Assembly: GCA_024639935.1 (NCBI GenBank)
Contig: JAHEFZ010000005.1
Span: 1 to 64,000, forward strand
Source: Microbacteriaceae bacterium
GTDB lineage: Bacteria; Actinomycetota; Actinomycetes; Actinomycetales; Microbacteriaceae
DNA length: 64,000 bases
Direction of reading: 5' to 3'
The notes beneath the pieces are model-generated. The model was not told the DNA's origin and did no database searches. It was given only the letters and a program-made list of their open reading frames with translations. Within the stretch, counting starts at the first letter, position 1, and each line of letters begins with the position of its first letter. Made by a program: the position numbers and the translations under genes. This document shows, piece after piece, positions 28,039-38,862 of this stretch.

Positions 28039-30549
28039 ATGCCCAACCTCTATACGCGCTTAACGAACAATGTCGGATCTTGGCTGGGGCTGGGAATCAT
28101 CGGAGTCATTTCCGGCGTTCTCGTGACTGTCATGATTACACCACTCCTCGCCGTGAGCGGGATTGCAATCAAGAACTCCCTTTCCGTATTCGATGCGCTT
28201 CCGGATTTCATTGAGGTCGGTCGCCAGGCTCAAAACAACGAGATTTACGCTCAAAAGAACTCGGATCCCGAGAATGGTTATGTAAAAATCGCCGACGTGT
28301 ATTGGCAAAACCGAGTCGAGGTCAGCCTTGATCAAATGTCGCAATATCTTAAAGACGCCGCTATCGACGGCGAAGACCGCCGCTTCTATGAACACAAAGG
28401 TGTGGACCTCACCGGACTAATTCGCGCAGCGATTGGAAATGTCACTTCCGGAGGCGTGACGTCCGGAGCGTCGACTCTCACCATGCAACTGATCAAGAAC
28501 ATTTATGTCCAGCGCGCCGAAGCGTTGCCCTCCGAAGAAGATCGGGCCGCCGCCTACGCGGAAGCAACGGCAACCAGCACCGAGCGCAAGCTGAAGGAAA
28601 TCAAGCTGGCGATTGGACTCGAGAAGCGTTTCAATAAGGAACAAATTCTGGAAGCGTACCTCAACATTTCCGGGTTCGGCGGAAACACCTATGGCGTCGA
28701 AGCCGCAGCGAATCGATACTTTGGTGTCAGCGCACAAGATGTCACGATTTCGCAAGCGGCATCGCTTTTGGCCATCGTCCAGTATCCGGTTTTGCGAAAT
28801 TTGGCTCAACCCGAAAACTACTCGGCAAACCAAATCCGCCGCGATGACATCCTTAGGTCAATGCGTGACGCTGGACACATTACTGACGCGGAGTATCAAG
28901 AGGCGGTCTCAATTCCTGTTGATGCTAATTTTGTGAACCTCAAAGACCCCTCGAGTGGTTGTATCGCGGGCGAAAAATATTCGCGGTATTTCTGCGATTA
29001 CGTCGTGAAAAACATCACCAACTTCGAAGCGCTCGGGTCAACGGTCGATGAACGCATCACGAACTGGAACATTGGCGGCTTCAAGCTTTACACCACGCTT
29101 GATCTCTCGTTACAAAAGTTCGCCCAAAAGGAAGTCTGGAACGTCCCGAAGTCCTCGCCAATCGTGAATATCGGTGCGGCGTACGACTCAGTGGAGGTCG
29201 GCACGGGCCGTGTCCTGACGATGACGCAAAACAAGATCTTTAATGACACGCTCGAAGGCGGCGGGGCTGACGCCAGTGCGGTCAACTTCTCTACCGACCG
29301 GGATTACGGCGGGTCGAGCGGATTCCAGACAGGTTCAACGTACAAGATCATGGGTCTGCTCGCGTGGCTGAATTCCGGCCACGGTCTGAGTGAAGTTGTC
29401 AATGCGAGCGAGTTTAAGAAAGACCAGTCCCACTTCTTGGACACCTGCACAGACGGTGGCGGACCGTGGGGCGGAATGTGGGAATTCAAGAACGATGCGC
29501 AAGCCCCGAAAGTGGTGACGGTGTTGGAAGCGGTGCGGGCCTCGATCAACTCTGCGTTCGCGTCGATTGGGGAACAACTGGACCAGTGCGAAATTCGCAA
29601 GATGGCGCAGTCTCTCGGGATTCACCGTGCGGACGGAGCAGTTCTGCAAACCAACCCGTCGGCAATTCTGGGAACAAACGAAATTGCCCCGCTGACAATG
29701 GCAACGGCGTGGGCTGGCATCGCCAATAACGGGAAGTTCTGCGAAAGCATCATCCTCGATCACGCAGAGGGGCCCGACGGTGCGGTATTGCCCGGGCAAC
29801 CGGTGACGTGTAGTCAGACGATCGACCCCGAAGTGGCGCAAGCCGCAATCTATGCGATGAAAACGGTTATGAGCGGCGGAACGGGATCAGCGGGTAATCC
29901 CGGGGACGGCATCCCCATCTTCGGTAAAACGGGAACCACCGACAGCTCGTCGCAAACCTGGATTGTTGCGTCGACCTCTCGGGTCGCCAGCGTGGCATGG
30001 GTCGGAAACATCGTCGGAACATACCCGATGCGCTCATTCCCCAACGGGGCCCTGTACCGCCACCAAATCATGTCTGCAGTGATGCGGATGGCGAACCAGT
30101 CGTATACGGGAGCGATTGATTGGCCCGCACCCCCCTCACGCCTACTGCAGGGCAGCGGACTTAAGATTCCTTCCGTCGAAGGACTCAGCGTGGAGGAAGC
30201 AACAACTCTGCTCGTAGGCCTCGGATTCCAAGTCAAACTTGGAGGGTATGAGCCGTCCGATTTCGTCCCCGAAGGAGACGTCACGGGAACCGACCCCGGT
30301 GAGGGCGAGATGGGCGCGGGAGGGATGCTCGTCAGACTTTATCGATCATCCGGACCTAATGTGGAAATCCCCGATGTCGTGGGCATGCTCGAAGCAGATG
30401 CGAGGGATACACTAACGAACGCCGGCATATCCGTTTCGGTTAACTGTTCGGTCGCTGACGATCCGCTTGACCCGGAAATTGGCTCCGTGATAAGCCAGGC
30501 GGGGAAGAAATCGGTGACCATCACTGTCCTCAATGAAAGTTGCCCATAA
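28039..30549 (+). CDS. Bifunctional class A penicillin-binding protein (transglycosylase/transpeptidase) with two PASTA domains
   Basis: DAAIDGEDRRFYEHKGVDLTGLIRA; GSTYKIMGL; GKTGTTDSSSQTW; two C-terminal PASTA-like repeats. Confidence 0.9.
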   Translation: MPNLYTRLTNNVGSWLGLGIIGVISGVLVTVMITPLLAVSGIAIKNSLSVFDALPDFIEVGRQAQNNEIYAQKNSDPENGYVKIADVYWQNRVEVSLDQMSQYLKDAAIDGEDRRFYEHKGVDLTGLIRAAIGNVTSGGVTSGASTLTMQLIKNIYVQRAEALPSEEDRAAAYAEATATSTERKLKEIKLAIGLEKRFNKEQILEAYLNISGFGGNTYGVEAAANRYFGVSAQDVTISQAASLLAIVQYPVLRNLAQPENYSANQIRRDDILRSMRDAGHITDAEYQEAVSIPVDANFVNLKDPSSGCIAGEKYSRYFCDYVVKNITNFEALGSTVDERITNWNIGGFKLYTTLDLSLQKFAQKEVWNVPKSSPIVNIGAAYDSVEVGTGRVLTMTQNKIFNDTLEGGGADASAVNFSTDRDYGGSSGFQTGSTYKIMGLLAWLNSGHGLSEVVNASEFKKDQSHFLDTCTDGGGPWGGMWEFKNDAQAPKVVTVLEAVRASINSAFASIGEQLDQCEIRKMAQSLGIHRADGAVLQTNPSAILGTNEIAPLTMATAWAGIANNGKFCESIILDHAEGPDGAVLPGQPVTCSQTIDPEVAQAAIYAMKTVMSGGTGSAGNPGDGIPIFGKTGTTDSSSQTWIVASTSRVASVAWVGNIVGTYPMRSFPNGALYRHQIMSAVMRMANQSYTGAIDWPAPPSRLLQGSGLKIPSVEGLSVEEATTLLVGLGFQVKLGGYEPSDFVPEGDVTGTDPGEGEMGAGGMLVRLYRSSGPNVEIPDVVGMLEADARDTLTNAGISVSVNCSVADDPLDPEIGSVISQAGKKSVTITVLNESCP

Positions 30550-31478
30550 TTATTTCCCCGGCATTACTCGTCGGAGTTGCCGCAATTGGCGTTGGGGTCT
30601 TTGCGTATGCGTCACTATTTGAGCGCACCCGGTTCAAAGTACGGCACGATGCCATTAGCGTGCTCGAGGCTGGCGCGTCACGCATTCGAGTTCTCCATCT
30701 CTCCGACATTCACCTAGCACCGTGGCAAAGCCGCAAAATCGACTGGATTCGTGGTTTGGCGTCTCTGCGCCCCGACCTTGTTGTCGTCACCGGCGACTCT
30801 CTCGGTCACGCGGAATCCGTTCCCGCTCTGTCACGCGCGCTTTCGGCCTTTCGCGGCACCACAGGAGTCTTCGTCCACGGATCAAACGATTATTTTGCAC
30901 CGCGGATGCCCAATCCCTTTTCCTATCTCTTCCGACCGTCAGAACCAGATCTGGACGGAAAGCGAATAGACACTGACGGACTTGATGCGCTGTATTCGTC
31001 ACTGGGATGGCTCGACCTCAACAACGCGTCAACTCGAGTAACCGTCAATGGGTCATCGATTGTGTTCACGGGTACCGATGATCCGCATCTCAACCTTGAT
31101 CGACTCGACGTTGTCGCAACGTCCGTCGACGAGGCGCGTGGTGATCCAGCAACACCCGTCGCGGCAATTGTCGGGGTCACTCACGCGCCATATCGACGTG
31201 TCGTGGACGCACTCACAGCCCTCGGGGCAGACGTCATTTTTGCCGGGCACACCCATGGTGGCCAGGTGTGCATTCCGGGGGTCGGTGCGTTGACGACAAA
31301 CAGCGACCTTCCCCGTGCGTTCGCCCGAGGGGTGAACGTGTGGAAAGGTGTCGGCCGCAATGCATTTCTCAATGTCAGCGCAGGTATCGGCACATCTATT
31401 TATGCTCCCGTTCGATTCGCGTGTCCTCCAGAGGCAGTTCTCATCACGCTCACGGGAAAGGAAATCGGGTACGCTTGA
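30540..31478 (+). CDS. Metallophosphoesterase
   Basis: VLHLSDIHLAPWQ; VVTGDSLGH; GSNDYF; FAGHTHGGQV. Confidence 0.9.
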   Translation: MPIIISPALLVGVAAIGVGVFAYASLFERTRFKVRHDAISVLEAGASRIRVLHLSDIHLAPWQSRKIDWIRGLASLRPDLVVVTGDSLGHAESVPALSRALSAFRGTTGVFVHGSNDYFAPRMPNPFSYLFRPSEPDLDGKRIDTDGLDALYSSLGWLDLNNASTRVTVNGSSIVFTGTDDPHLNLDRLDVVATSVDEARGDPATPVAAIVGVTHAPYRRVVDALTALGADVIFAGHTHGGQVCIPGVGALTTNSDLPRAFARGVNVWKGVGRNAFLNVSAGIGTSIYAPVRFACPPEAVLITLTGKEIGYA

Positions 31479-31489
31479 GCCGTAAGTTA

Positions 31490-31563
31490 CGGGGTGTGGC
31501 GCAGCTTGGTAGCGCGCGTCGTTCGGGACGACGAGGTCGCAGGTTCAAATCCTGTTACCCCGA
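31490..31563 (+). tRNA. tRNA-Pro (CGG)
   Basis: Cloverleaf readable: acceptor CGGGGTG/TACCCCG, anticodon stem CGTCG-ttCGGga-CGACG, T-arm GGTTCAAATCC. Confidence 0.93.
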
Positions 31564-31566
31564 CTA

Positions 31567-31599
31567 GGTAACGAGGCCGTGTCCGATGGTCTCGTTACC
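31567..31599. terminator. Hairpin downstream of tRNA-Pro
   Basis: GGTAACGAGgcc...ggtCTCGTTACC, 12 bp stem with one G-U; weak T-tract. Confidence 0.6.
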
Positions 31600-31600
31600 T

Positions 31601-32185
31601 TCACCGAGTGTCAGTAGAAAAACCAATATGGACGCCTGCCGCCGCCATCTCTGCCATTGCTTTTATCGACGCGACCTGATCGACGCCGACGCACAGGTCC
31701 GCCACGACAGTCACGCTGTACCCCTTGTCGACGGCGTCGAGGGCGGTGGCACGAACGCAGTGATCGGTCGCAATTCCCACGATGTCGATACGACTTGCCT
31801 TTGCCGTTCGAAGAACATCATGGAGCGACGCACCCCCCGGCGTATTACCCTCAAACGCGGAATACGCGGGACTTCCGTCCCCCTTGTAAACCTGAACGTC
31901 GATCAATTCGGATTCCAGCGCCGGGTTGTAGGCCGAACCGGTCGTGCCCCGGACACAATGTCGGGGCCAGGTGGTCACCATGTCGGGCTTTGCCGCGAAA
32001 TGGCCACCGTTGTCCCCGTCAGGTGAGTGCCAGTCGCGTGACGCGATGACGCGCGAGTAACCCGATTTATGCGCACGGATGAATGCCGTTATCGACGTCG
32101 CCGTGAGGTTCCCGCCTTTCACCCCGAGCGGTCCGCCCTCGGTGAAGTCGTTTTGAACATCGACGACAATAAGTACGTTGGTCAT
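31601..32185 (-). CDS. pncA: Nicotinamidase/isochorismatase family hydrolase
   Basis: ALIVVDVQNDFTEGG-like start; SRDWHSPDGDNGGHF; DIVGIATDHCVRATALDA. Confidence 0.85.
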   Translation of the reverse strand: MTNVLIVVDVQNDFTEGGPLGVKGGNLTATSITAFIRAHKSGYSRVIASRDWHSPDGDNGGHFAAKPDMVTTWPRHCVRGTTGSAYNPALESELIDVQVYKGDGSPAYSAFEGNTPGGASLHDVLRTAKASRIDIVGIATDHCVRATALDAVDKGYSVTVVADLCVGVDQVASIKAMAEMAAAGVHIGFSTDTR

Positions 32186-32191
32186 GATGTC

Positions 32192-33592
32192 CTAGAATGA
32201 CGCAAGGTTCGTTCCGCAGGAATAAATCCCAGCGACGAGTTCGTCGATCGCGGGAATCGCGGTCGCATCAACCTGACCTCGCGCGACCACCACAAAGAAG
32301 AGCGGGCCGTCGCGTTCGGTAACAATTTGCCCGGCGAGTGAGTAAACGCCGTTAATCCAGCCGGTTTTCGCGAAAACGTGCCCACGCGCAACCTCGGCAT
32401 TACCGACGAAGCGACTCGTGAGTGTCCCCGATTGACCAGCGACCGGCAAAGCATCCCCGATGTCGCTGAGTTCCTCGTCGCCGGTGAATATCTGTTGGAC
32501 GAGTTCAACCATTGCAAGGGGCGGAATCAGGTCGCTCGCGGATTCACCCGAGCCGTCGACAAACGTTGCGCCGGCCATGTCGACTCCGTGTTTGATGAGC
32601 GTGCTCAGCACCAGTTGTTGAATGGAATTGGTGCCACCATCAAATCCCGCACTGACCGAGGACGCACGCAAGAGAAATTCGGCCAGCGTGTTATCGGAGG
32701 ACAGCAACATCTGAGGAATGAGTTGGGAAACAGGAGCCGAACTGACGGCGGCGAGCTCTGTGGCGTTGCTCGGCGCACTTTGATAATCAATTTCAATGTC
32801 GCCGTCACCATTTCCGGCCTGTTGCAGCGCAGAAACAAATGCATCTGCAGCGCGGCCCGCCGGGTCAGTCGAACGAGGGCTCGTCTGCTGGCGTGAGTTT
32901 GCTCGGTCACCATCGACCATAAATGGAACTATTCGAGGCTGGTACCCGATAGTCCGTTCCGACTCGGGCCACGTCGGATGCCACGCATCGTTGATCGGAA
33001 ACATCGAAAGGTCAATCACCACCCGCGTGATCGTAGGGCTCTCTGGATGTTCCTCTTGATATGACGCCACCGTCTCACTCGCAAGGTCGACGATGCTTGC
33101 TGAACCGGGATAGATAGACACTCCTCCCGCCCGGAGCGTTGGGTCCCCACCACCGATCACGATGACGGTTCCCTCGGACGATCCGTCGACGACGCGGGTT
33201 GTGAGGCGCCCGTCGTTGCCCAGAATGTCAAGGGCAACCGTCGCGGTGATCACCTTCATGACGCTCCCCATTGGTATGGGATCATTCGCATTGTTCGTGA
33301 GCAAAGTATTTCCGGAATCATCGAATACGACAACGGTCTGCGTGCCGAGAGCGGGATTATTCATCGCCCTGCCAACCGAACACGTTCGAATCCCCGACGG
33401 ACTTGCCGGTTCAGACGGAACGGTCCGCGAGATAGCGGCCGGCTCAGCTACAGGGCTTACCGGACCCGACGGCAGCACATAGCCTGCCGCAAAGGACCCG
33501 CCAGACACGAACAACCCGACAATTCCCAGAATCATGACGGGGTTCAGCGAACGTCGAGGTGACGCTGACGAATCTGGCTTGTCGATTGTCAA
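32192..33592 (-). CDS. dacB: D-alanyl-D-alanine carboxypeptidase / PBP4 (S13 family)
   Basis: IPMGSVMKVITA (SxxK), LLSSDNTLAEFLLR (SDN), FAKTGWINGVYSLAG (KTG). Confidence 0.9.
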   Translation of the reverse strand: MTIDKPDSSASPRRSLNPVMILGIVGLFVSGGSFAAGYVLPSGPVSPVAEPAAISRTVPSEPASPSGIRTCSVGRAMNNPALGTQTVVVFDDSGNTLLTNNANDPIPMGSVMKVITATVALDILGNDGRLTTRVVDGSSEGTVIVIGGGDPTLRAGGVSIYPGSASIVDLASETVASYQEEHPESPTITRVVIDLSMFPINDAWHPTWPESERTIGYQPRIVPFMVDGDRANSRQQTSPRSTDPAGRAADAFVSALQQAGNGDGDIEIDYQSAPSNATELAAVSSAPVSQLIPQMLLSSDNTLAEFLLRASSVSAGFDGGTNSIQQLVLSTLIKHGVDMAGATFVDGSGESASDLIPPLAMVELVQQIFTGDEELSDIGDALPVAGQSGTLTSRFVGNAEVARGHVFAKTGWINGVYSLAGQIVTERDGPLFFVVVARGQVDATAIPAIDELVAGIYSCGTNLASF

Positions 33593-33625
33593 CGATTCGT
33601 TCCTCTCGGGATTCTGACTATTCCG

Positions 33626-33698
33626 AGCCGACTACGAGGTTCGAACTCGTGACCTTCTGTTTACAAGACAGATGCTCTACCAGCTGAGCTAAGTCGGC
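33626..33698 (-). tRNA. tRNA-Thr (TGT)
   Basis: Reverse complement GCCGACTTAGCTCAGCTGGTAGAGCATCTGTCTTGTAAACAGAAGGTCACGAGTTCGAACCTCGTAGTCGGCT. Confidence 0.95.
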
Positions 33699-33737
33699 GA
33701 CATCACCAGAGTAGCAAGTGACCTCCGGTGACGGTGG

Positions 33738-34619
33738 CTACTGCTGAACGCCTGCGGCGGTCACAACAGCGCCAAGAAACTCATCGATGCTGAACTGCGG
33801 CGTCGCGCTCGGGTCATACGAGGGGTTGAACTGTACGCCGTTGATGACGATCGTCGGTGTTCCCGTCACGCTTTCGAATTTCTTGTCCTTGTTGTTGATC
33901 GCGATGTCGCCGCTGATCGCACGTTCGGTGCTCGCCTTGACCCAGTCCTTGAATTGCATGTCGTTGATACACGCCTCAACCTTCGGTCCGGCTCCCGACT
34001 GCGTCGCAAAGCCGATGAGTTCTTCGTCTGTCCAACCAGGCGTTTCCTCTTGCGGTTGGTTTGCAAAGAGGGTGTTGTGGAAATTCATGAAACTGTTGGG
34101 ATAATCATTTGCCACACACGCCGCGGCGTTTGCCGCACGCAGGGAATACTGGGTTCCCTGGGAACGGTTTGTCAGAATGGCAATGGGGTGAATCTCAATT
34201 GTTGCCGCGCCACGCGCAAGAAGATCGTCAATCGCGGGCTTGTTGGCTGCTTCGAACTGGCCACAAATCGGGCACAGATAGTCGACATACAGTGTGATGT
34301 CGACCACTCCCGCGCCGTTCTGGGGGCTCGCCACGGGGCTAGCGTCGGACGGGTTTGCGGGTGTCGGCACCGCGACGTTCCCAGTCGAGATTTTGATTCC
34401 GTCACTTTGCATATTGAGCGGCCCAGGTCCGGCTGGTTTGAACGCGGTGAGGATGACGGCAGCGAGCGCACCGATGACAGCAAGTGCCAAGACCCCAAGA
34501 CCGAGTTGGACGAACAGACGGTTCCGCTTTTCACGCGAATTCCCTGCGAGACGCATTTCACGGGCCTTTTCGCGCGCGAGTTCCCGAGCTTCGTTACGGT
34601 TGGGGCGTTCTGCGTTCAT
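33738..34619 (-). CDS. DsbA-family thioredoxin-fold membrane-anchored protein
   Basis: N-terminal TM; DYLCPICGQFEAANKP CxxC; TGTPTIVINGVQF cis-Pro loop. Confidence 0.88.
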   Translation of the reverse strand: MNAERPNRNEARELAREKAREMRLAGNSREKRNRLFVQLGLGVLALAVIGALAAVILTAFKPAGPGPLNMQSDGIKISTGNVAVPTPANPSDASPVASPQNGAGVVDITLYVDYLCPICGQFEAANKPAIDDLLARGAATIEIHPIAILTNRSQGTQYSLRAANAAACVANDYPNSFMNFHNTLFANQPQEETPGWTDEELIGFATQSGAGPKVEACINDMQFKDWVKASTERAISGDIAINNKDKKFESVTGTPTIVINGVQFNPSYDPSATPQFSIDEFLGAVVTAAGVQQ

Positions 34620-34737
34620 TGGAACTTTTCCTGACTTCAGTGCGACGAATGCGCAAATGGCGGGACAACTTCCCTAGTTTAGCGCGCGAGTGCATTTCGG
34701 CAATTCGTAGATACTCTCGCCGGCGCCCGTGGGAACG

Positions 34738-35736
34738 CTAGCGACGTCCCACAATGGCCGCCCGACGCACGGCGATTTCGTAAAGAGCAATCGATGTTGC
34801 GATTCCCGCATTGAGCGATTCTGTTGCCGTGCCAATTGGAATCGACACAATCGCGTCACAGTTCTCCGAGACCAGTCTGGATAGTCCCTTCCCCTCGCTT
34901 CCCACAACGATGAGCAATGGGCGATCCGCGATGTCGATTTTCGGCAAAGACATATCTCCGTCCCCATCGAGACCGATAACGAACACTCCGCGTTCCTTGA
35001 AGTTCTTGATCGCCTGGTTAAGGTTCGATGCCATCGCAACAGGCAGCCGAGCGGCAGCCCCCGCGGAGGTTTTCCACGCGGCCGCAGTGACCCCAACGCT
35101 CCGGCGTTGCGGCACGATGATTCCGTGTCCGCCAAACGCCGCGGCCGAACGGATGATGGCGCCAAGGTTGCGAGGGTCGGTCACTCCGTCCAACGCAACA
35201 AACAGCGGAGTCTGCCCACGCCCTTCGACGGTGTCAAGGAGTTCGAGCGGGTGGCTGTAGGCGTAAGGCGGGACCGCCAATGCGATTCCCTGATGCACCG
35301 AGTTCTCGCCACACAGGCGGTCCATTTCAGGACGCATGATTTCGAGAACCGCAATTCCCTTTTTCGTGGCAAGCGAGAGAGTCTCTTTGACGCGATCATC
35401 AAATTCGACTCTCGAGGCGATATACAGAGTCGTTGCCGGGACGTTCGTGCGAAGCGCCTCGAGAACAGAGTTCCTCCCGTTAATGATTTCGTTATCACTG
35501 TCCTTGCCCCGGCGAACCGACTTCTGTGGAGGCTTCGAACTCGTCTTGCCGAAGCGTTCACGAGCTTCGGTCAATCGATCCTGCGCGATTTTGCGCTTCC
35601 CCGCCGGATGCCACGTTCGGTCTTCCGCCTTGGGGGTAGGTCCTTTACCTTCGAGGGAACGGCGCTGTTTGCCTCCGGAACCTTTCGAGGGGCCCTTCTT
35701 GCTCTTTGCCGCTCCTGGTCGTCCTGGCTTAACCAT
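34738..35736 (-). CDS. rlmB: 23S rRNA (guanosine-2'-O-)-methyltransferase, TrmH/SpoU family
   Basis: INGRNSVLEAL; LDGVTDPRNLGAIIRSAAAFG; VVGSEGKGLSRLV; SLNAGIATSIALYE. Confidence 0.92.
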   Translation of the reverse strand: MVKPGRPGAAKSKKGPSKGSGGKQRRSLEGKGPTPKAEDRTWHPAGKRKIAQDRLTEARERFGKTSSKPPQKSVRRGKDSDNEIINGRNSVLEALRTNVPATTLYIASRVEFDDRVKETLSLATKKGIAVLEIMRPEMDRLCGENSVHQGIALAVPPYAYSHPLELLDTVEGRGQTPLFVALDGVTDPRNLGAIIRSAAAFGGHGIIVPQRRSVGVTAAAWKTSAGAAARLPVAMASNLNQAIKNFKERGVFVIGLDGDGDMSLPKIDIADRPLLIVVGSEGKGLSRLVSENCDAIVSIPIGTATESLNAGIATSIALYEIAVRRAAIVGRR

Positions 35737-37108
35737 TAGTGATACTCCATCGGGTTGTGTCGGCGCCGTCTTCCAGCGTGATTCCCGCGGCGTCGATATC
35801 GTCGCGAATTCTGTCGGCCGTTGACCAATCTTTGTCCAAACGGGCGCGGTTGCGTTCCGTTATGAGGCGGTCGATCAGTGTTCCCAACGCTGCGTGCGTC
35901 GCATCGTGAGCAACTGAATCGACTGTCAGTCCTAACACACTCACCATCGCTGCGACCTCGTTCGCGCGGGCGAGTACCGCAGATGAATCGTTGGAATCGA
36001 GGGCCGTGTTGCCTGCGCGAACCGTGTCGTGGAGAACCGCTAGAGCGGCAGGGATGGCGAGGTCGTCATCCATGGCAGACGCGAAAGAATCAGGAACTAC
36101 GGAAGCATCGTTGACTAAATCTGACGTTCGTCGAGCGAATCCGCGAATTCGATCCCATGCCGACGCGGATTCCGCGAGCGACCCTTCATGAACGTCCATC
36201 GTCGATCGATAATGCGAAGAGAGGAGGAAGTACCGAGCCGTTGCCGAATCGGTTTGAGACAACAAGTCGTCCGCCAGCATGACATTCCCGATGGACTTTG
36301 ACATTTTGTGGCCGTTCATCGTGACGAGCCCGTTGTGAAGCCAGGTCGTGGCAAAGGCGTCACCCGCTGCGCGCGATTGTGCGAGTTCGTTTTCGTGATG
36401 CGGGAACCGAAGATCCAGCCCTCCGCCATGGATATCGAATCCAGACCCGAGATAACGGGTAGCCATTGCTGAACATTCAATGTGCCAACCGGGTCTTCCG
36501 AGACCCCACGGGGATTCCCACGATGCGGTTGAGGGTTCGAAGTCTTTGCGGCCTTTCCACAGTGCAAAATCACGCGGGTCTTTCTTGCCACGCTCAGAAT
36601 TGGACTCATCGGATTCGACCTCGTCGGGTGACTGGCGTGTCAACTGCCCGTAGTCCGCCCAGGATGCGACGGAGAAATACACATCCCCCGAACAATCGGA
36701 GGCGGCGTAGGCATTCCCACAGTCAATCAATCGAGAGATGAGTGTGACCATGGCCCCGATGTGCCCTGTCGCCCGAGGCTCAATGGTCGGAGGCAGGATT
36801 CCCAGCGCCGAAGCAGCGCGATCAAAGTCCCGTTCAATTCGTGCCGCCAGCGCCCACCATTCCTCGGTTCCACCCACAGCCAGGATTTTGTCGTCGATGT
36901 CGGTGACGTTTCGAACGAGCGTCACCGAGAAGCCTCGATAGGTGAACCAACGACGCCAGAGGTCGTAAACGAGAGCACTGCGAAGGTGCCCGATGTGGGG
37001 TGCGGATTGAACCGTTGGTCCGCAAACGTATATTCCTACGTGCCCCGGAACACGCGGTTCGAAGTCACGCAGCGATTGCGAGAGCGTATCGAACAGACGG
37101 AGGGTCAC
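35729..37108 (-). CDS. cysS: Cysteinyl-tRNA synthetase
   Basis: YVCGPTVQSAPHIGHLRSALVYD; GRPGWHIECSAM; HNGLVTMNGHKMSKSIGN. Confidence 0.96.
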   Translation of the reverse strand: MTLRLFDTLSQSLRDFEPRVPGHVGIYVCGPTVQSAPHIGHLRSALVYDLWRRWFTYRGFSVTLVRNVTDIDDKILAVGGTEEWWALAARIERDFDRAASALGILPPTIEPRATGHIGAMVTLISRLIDCGNAYAASDCSGDVYFSVASWADYGQLTRQSPDEVESDESNSERGKKDPRDFALWKGRKDFEPSTASWESPWGLGRPGWHIECSAMATRYLGSGFDIHGGGLDLRFPHHENELAQSRAAGDAFATTWLHNGLVTMNGHKMSKSIGNVMLADDLLSQTDSATARYFLLSSHYRSTMDVHEGSLAESASAWDRIRGFARRTSDLVNDASVVPDSFASAMDDDLAIPAALAVLHDTVRAGNTALDSNDSSAVLARANEVAAMVSVLGLTVDSVAHDATHAALGTLIDRLITERNRARLDKDWSTADRIRDDIDAAGITLEDGADTTRWSITNG

Positions 37109-37127
37109 GTGCCCATGTTACCGAGCG

Positions 37128-38243
37128 TTATCGTGCGACGACGTGAGCGATGGCGATGGCGGTGATCCCCTTGCCTTCGCCGGTGAAGCCTAATCCGTCG
37201 GTAGTCGTCGCGCTGACCGATACGGGTGCTCCGAGTATGCGGGTGAGTATGTTTTCGATTTCGACTCGTCGTGGCCCGATTTTCGGCCGGTTTCCCACAA
37301 TCTGAACCGACGCCGATCGGGGCGCAAGACCAATTTTGGCGAGCTCGTCGAGGGCACCGCGAAGGAACACTTCGCCGCGCGCACCGGAATATCGTGGGTC
37401 GTCCGTCCCGAACACCGTGCCGATGTCACCCAGCCCGGCGCCAGACAACAGAGCGTCGCAGAGAGCGTGGGCCACTGCGTCCCCGTCAGAATGCCCGGTC
37501 AAGCCGATTTCGCCCGACCATTCGACGCACCCCAACCATAACGATTCCGAACCGCCAAAAGCATGGGTATCGGTTCCCAGCCCGACCCGAATTGAACCCG
37601 AACGCGAGGAGATATCGGCCTCTACTGTGATCTTGTGTGACCGCTCGTCCCCGGAAACCGTGCGAACAGTTCCCCCCGTTCCACGCCAAATACTGGCGTC
37701 GTCAGTGAAGTCCCCGATCGTCTCGGCAATGACCGCGGCGTACCTCGCTCCGGGAAATCCCTGTGGGGTTTGAACACGATAGAGAAGCGCGCGCTCGGTA
37801 TTTTCCGTCACGATCCCCTGATCAGCCAGAACAATGGTGTCCGCGACTGGCAATACTGGAATGGCGGCGTCATTGGTCGTCACGACGGACGCGATCACGC
37901 GCTCGAATACATCAATAGGCGCACCGAAACGTGCGACGTCGTGGACCAGGACAACATCAACGGCCGGCATCACCGCCAACGCTCGTCGAACGCTGTCCGT
38001 CCGAGTGTCGCCCCCAGCGACAACCGTCGCGACAACCCCCGCTTCATCGACGATTTCCTCTACCGCCTCGAGGTGCGCCGGCGGACCGGCGATGATCAAC
38101 GTGTCGGGGTTGACCCCGCGCACCACGTCAAGCGCTCGGGCGAGCATGGTCGTTCCGTCGACATCGACAAACGCTTTGGGAATTCCGCGGCCGAGCCTCA
38201 GGCCCGAACCGGCCGCAACGATAACAATCCCGACCGTTGGCAT
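37128..38243 (-). CDS. ispDF: Bifunctional IspD-IspF (MEP cytidylyltransferase / MECDP synthase)
   Basis: IspD AAGSGLRLGRGIPKAFVDV; IspF RVGLGTDTHAFG ... GHSDGDAVAHALCDALLSGAGLGDIG. Confidence 0.95.
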   Translation of the reverse strand: MPTVGIVIVAAGSGLRLGRGIPKAFVDVDGTTMLARALDVVRGVNPDTLIIAGPPAHLEAVEEIVDEAGVVATVVAGGDTRTDSVRRALAVMPAVDVVLVHDVARFGAPIDVFERVIASVVTTNDAAIPVLPVADTIVLADQGIVTENTERALLYRVQTPQGFPGARYAAVIAETIGDFTDDASIWRGTGGTVRTVSGDERSHKITVEADISSRSGSIRVGLGTDTHAFGGSESLWLGCVEWSGEIGLTGHSDGDAVAHALCDALLSGAGLGDIGTVFGTDDPRYSGARGEVFLRGALDELAKIGLAPRSASVQIVGNRPKIGPRRVEIENILTRILGAPVSVSATTTDGLGFTGEGKGITAIAIAHVVAR

Positions 38244-38249
38244 GTGCGA

Positions 38250-38732
38250 CTACGAGGCGAGAACCTCGTCGAGACGGGTCGAGGCGCGCTCCTCGTCCGT
38301 CTTTTCGGCGAGGGCAAGTTCAGAGATGAGAATCTGTCGAGCCTTTGCCAGCATGCGCTTTTCGCCCGCCGACAATCCGCGATCTTGTTCGCGGCGCCAC
38401 AGGTCCCGAACAACCTCGGATACCTTGATGACGTCTCCAGAAGCGAGCTTTTCGAGGTTTGCCTTGTATCGACGAGACCAGTTAGCGGGTTCTTCGACTA
38501 TCGGGTCGCGCAGCACACTGAAGACGAGCTTGAGGCCGGCCTTATCGATGACATCACGAACACCGACGTCTTCGACTTTGCTCTCGGGAACCATAATCTC
38601 GAGGTTGCTTTGCGACACCTGAAGTTTGAGGAATTTCTGCTGTTCGCCCTGAAAATCACGAGTAGTGATGGCAATTATTTTTGCTGCACCGTGGTGGGGA
38701 TAGACGACGGTTTCTCCGACTTTGAATGCCAT
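38250..38732 (-). CDS. carD: CarD family transcriptional regulator
   Basis: [50 protein letters not shown]. Confidence 0.95.
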   Translation of the reverse strand: MAFKVGETVVYPHHGAAKIIAITTRDFQGEQQKFLKLQVSQSNLEIMVPESKVEDVGVRDVIDKAGLKLVFSVLRDPIVEEPANWSRRYKANLEKLASGDVIKVSEVVRDLWRREQDRGLSAGEKRMLAKARQILISELALAEKTDEERASTRLDEVLAS

Positions 38733-38862
38733 GTAGTTGGTTCTCCTTTAGCAGAAATTCGATTTTACCACAGACGACCGCAGTGAATCTTCCCGCAGGA
38801 TGAGGCCGCCGGCTCCACTAGACTGGGCGAGGAATTACCGCTCCATTCGATAAGGATTTGTC

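Noticed and set aside
37770-38786. 338-aa + ORF opposite ispDF and carD
   Set aside because: Antisense to two well-supported genes; no recognisable domain.
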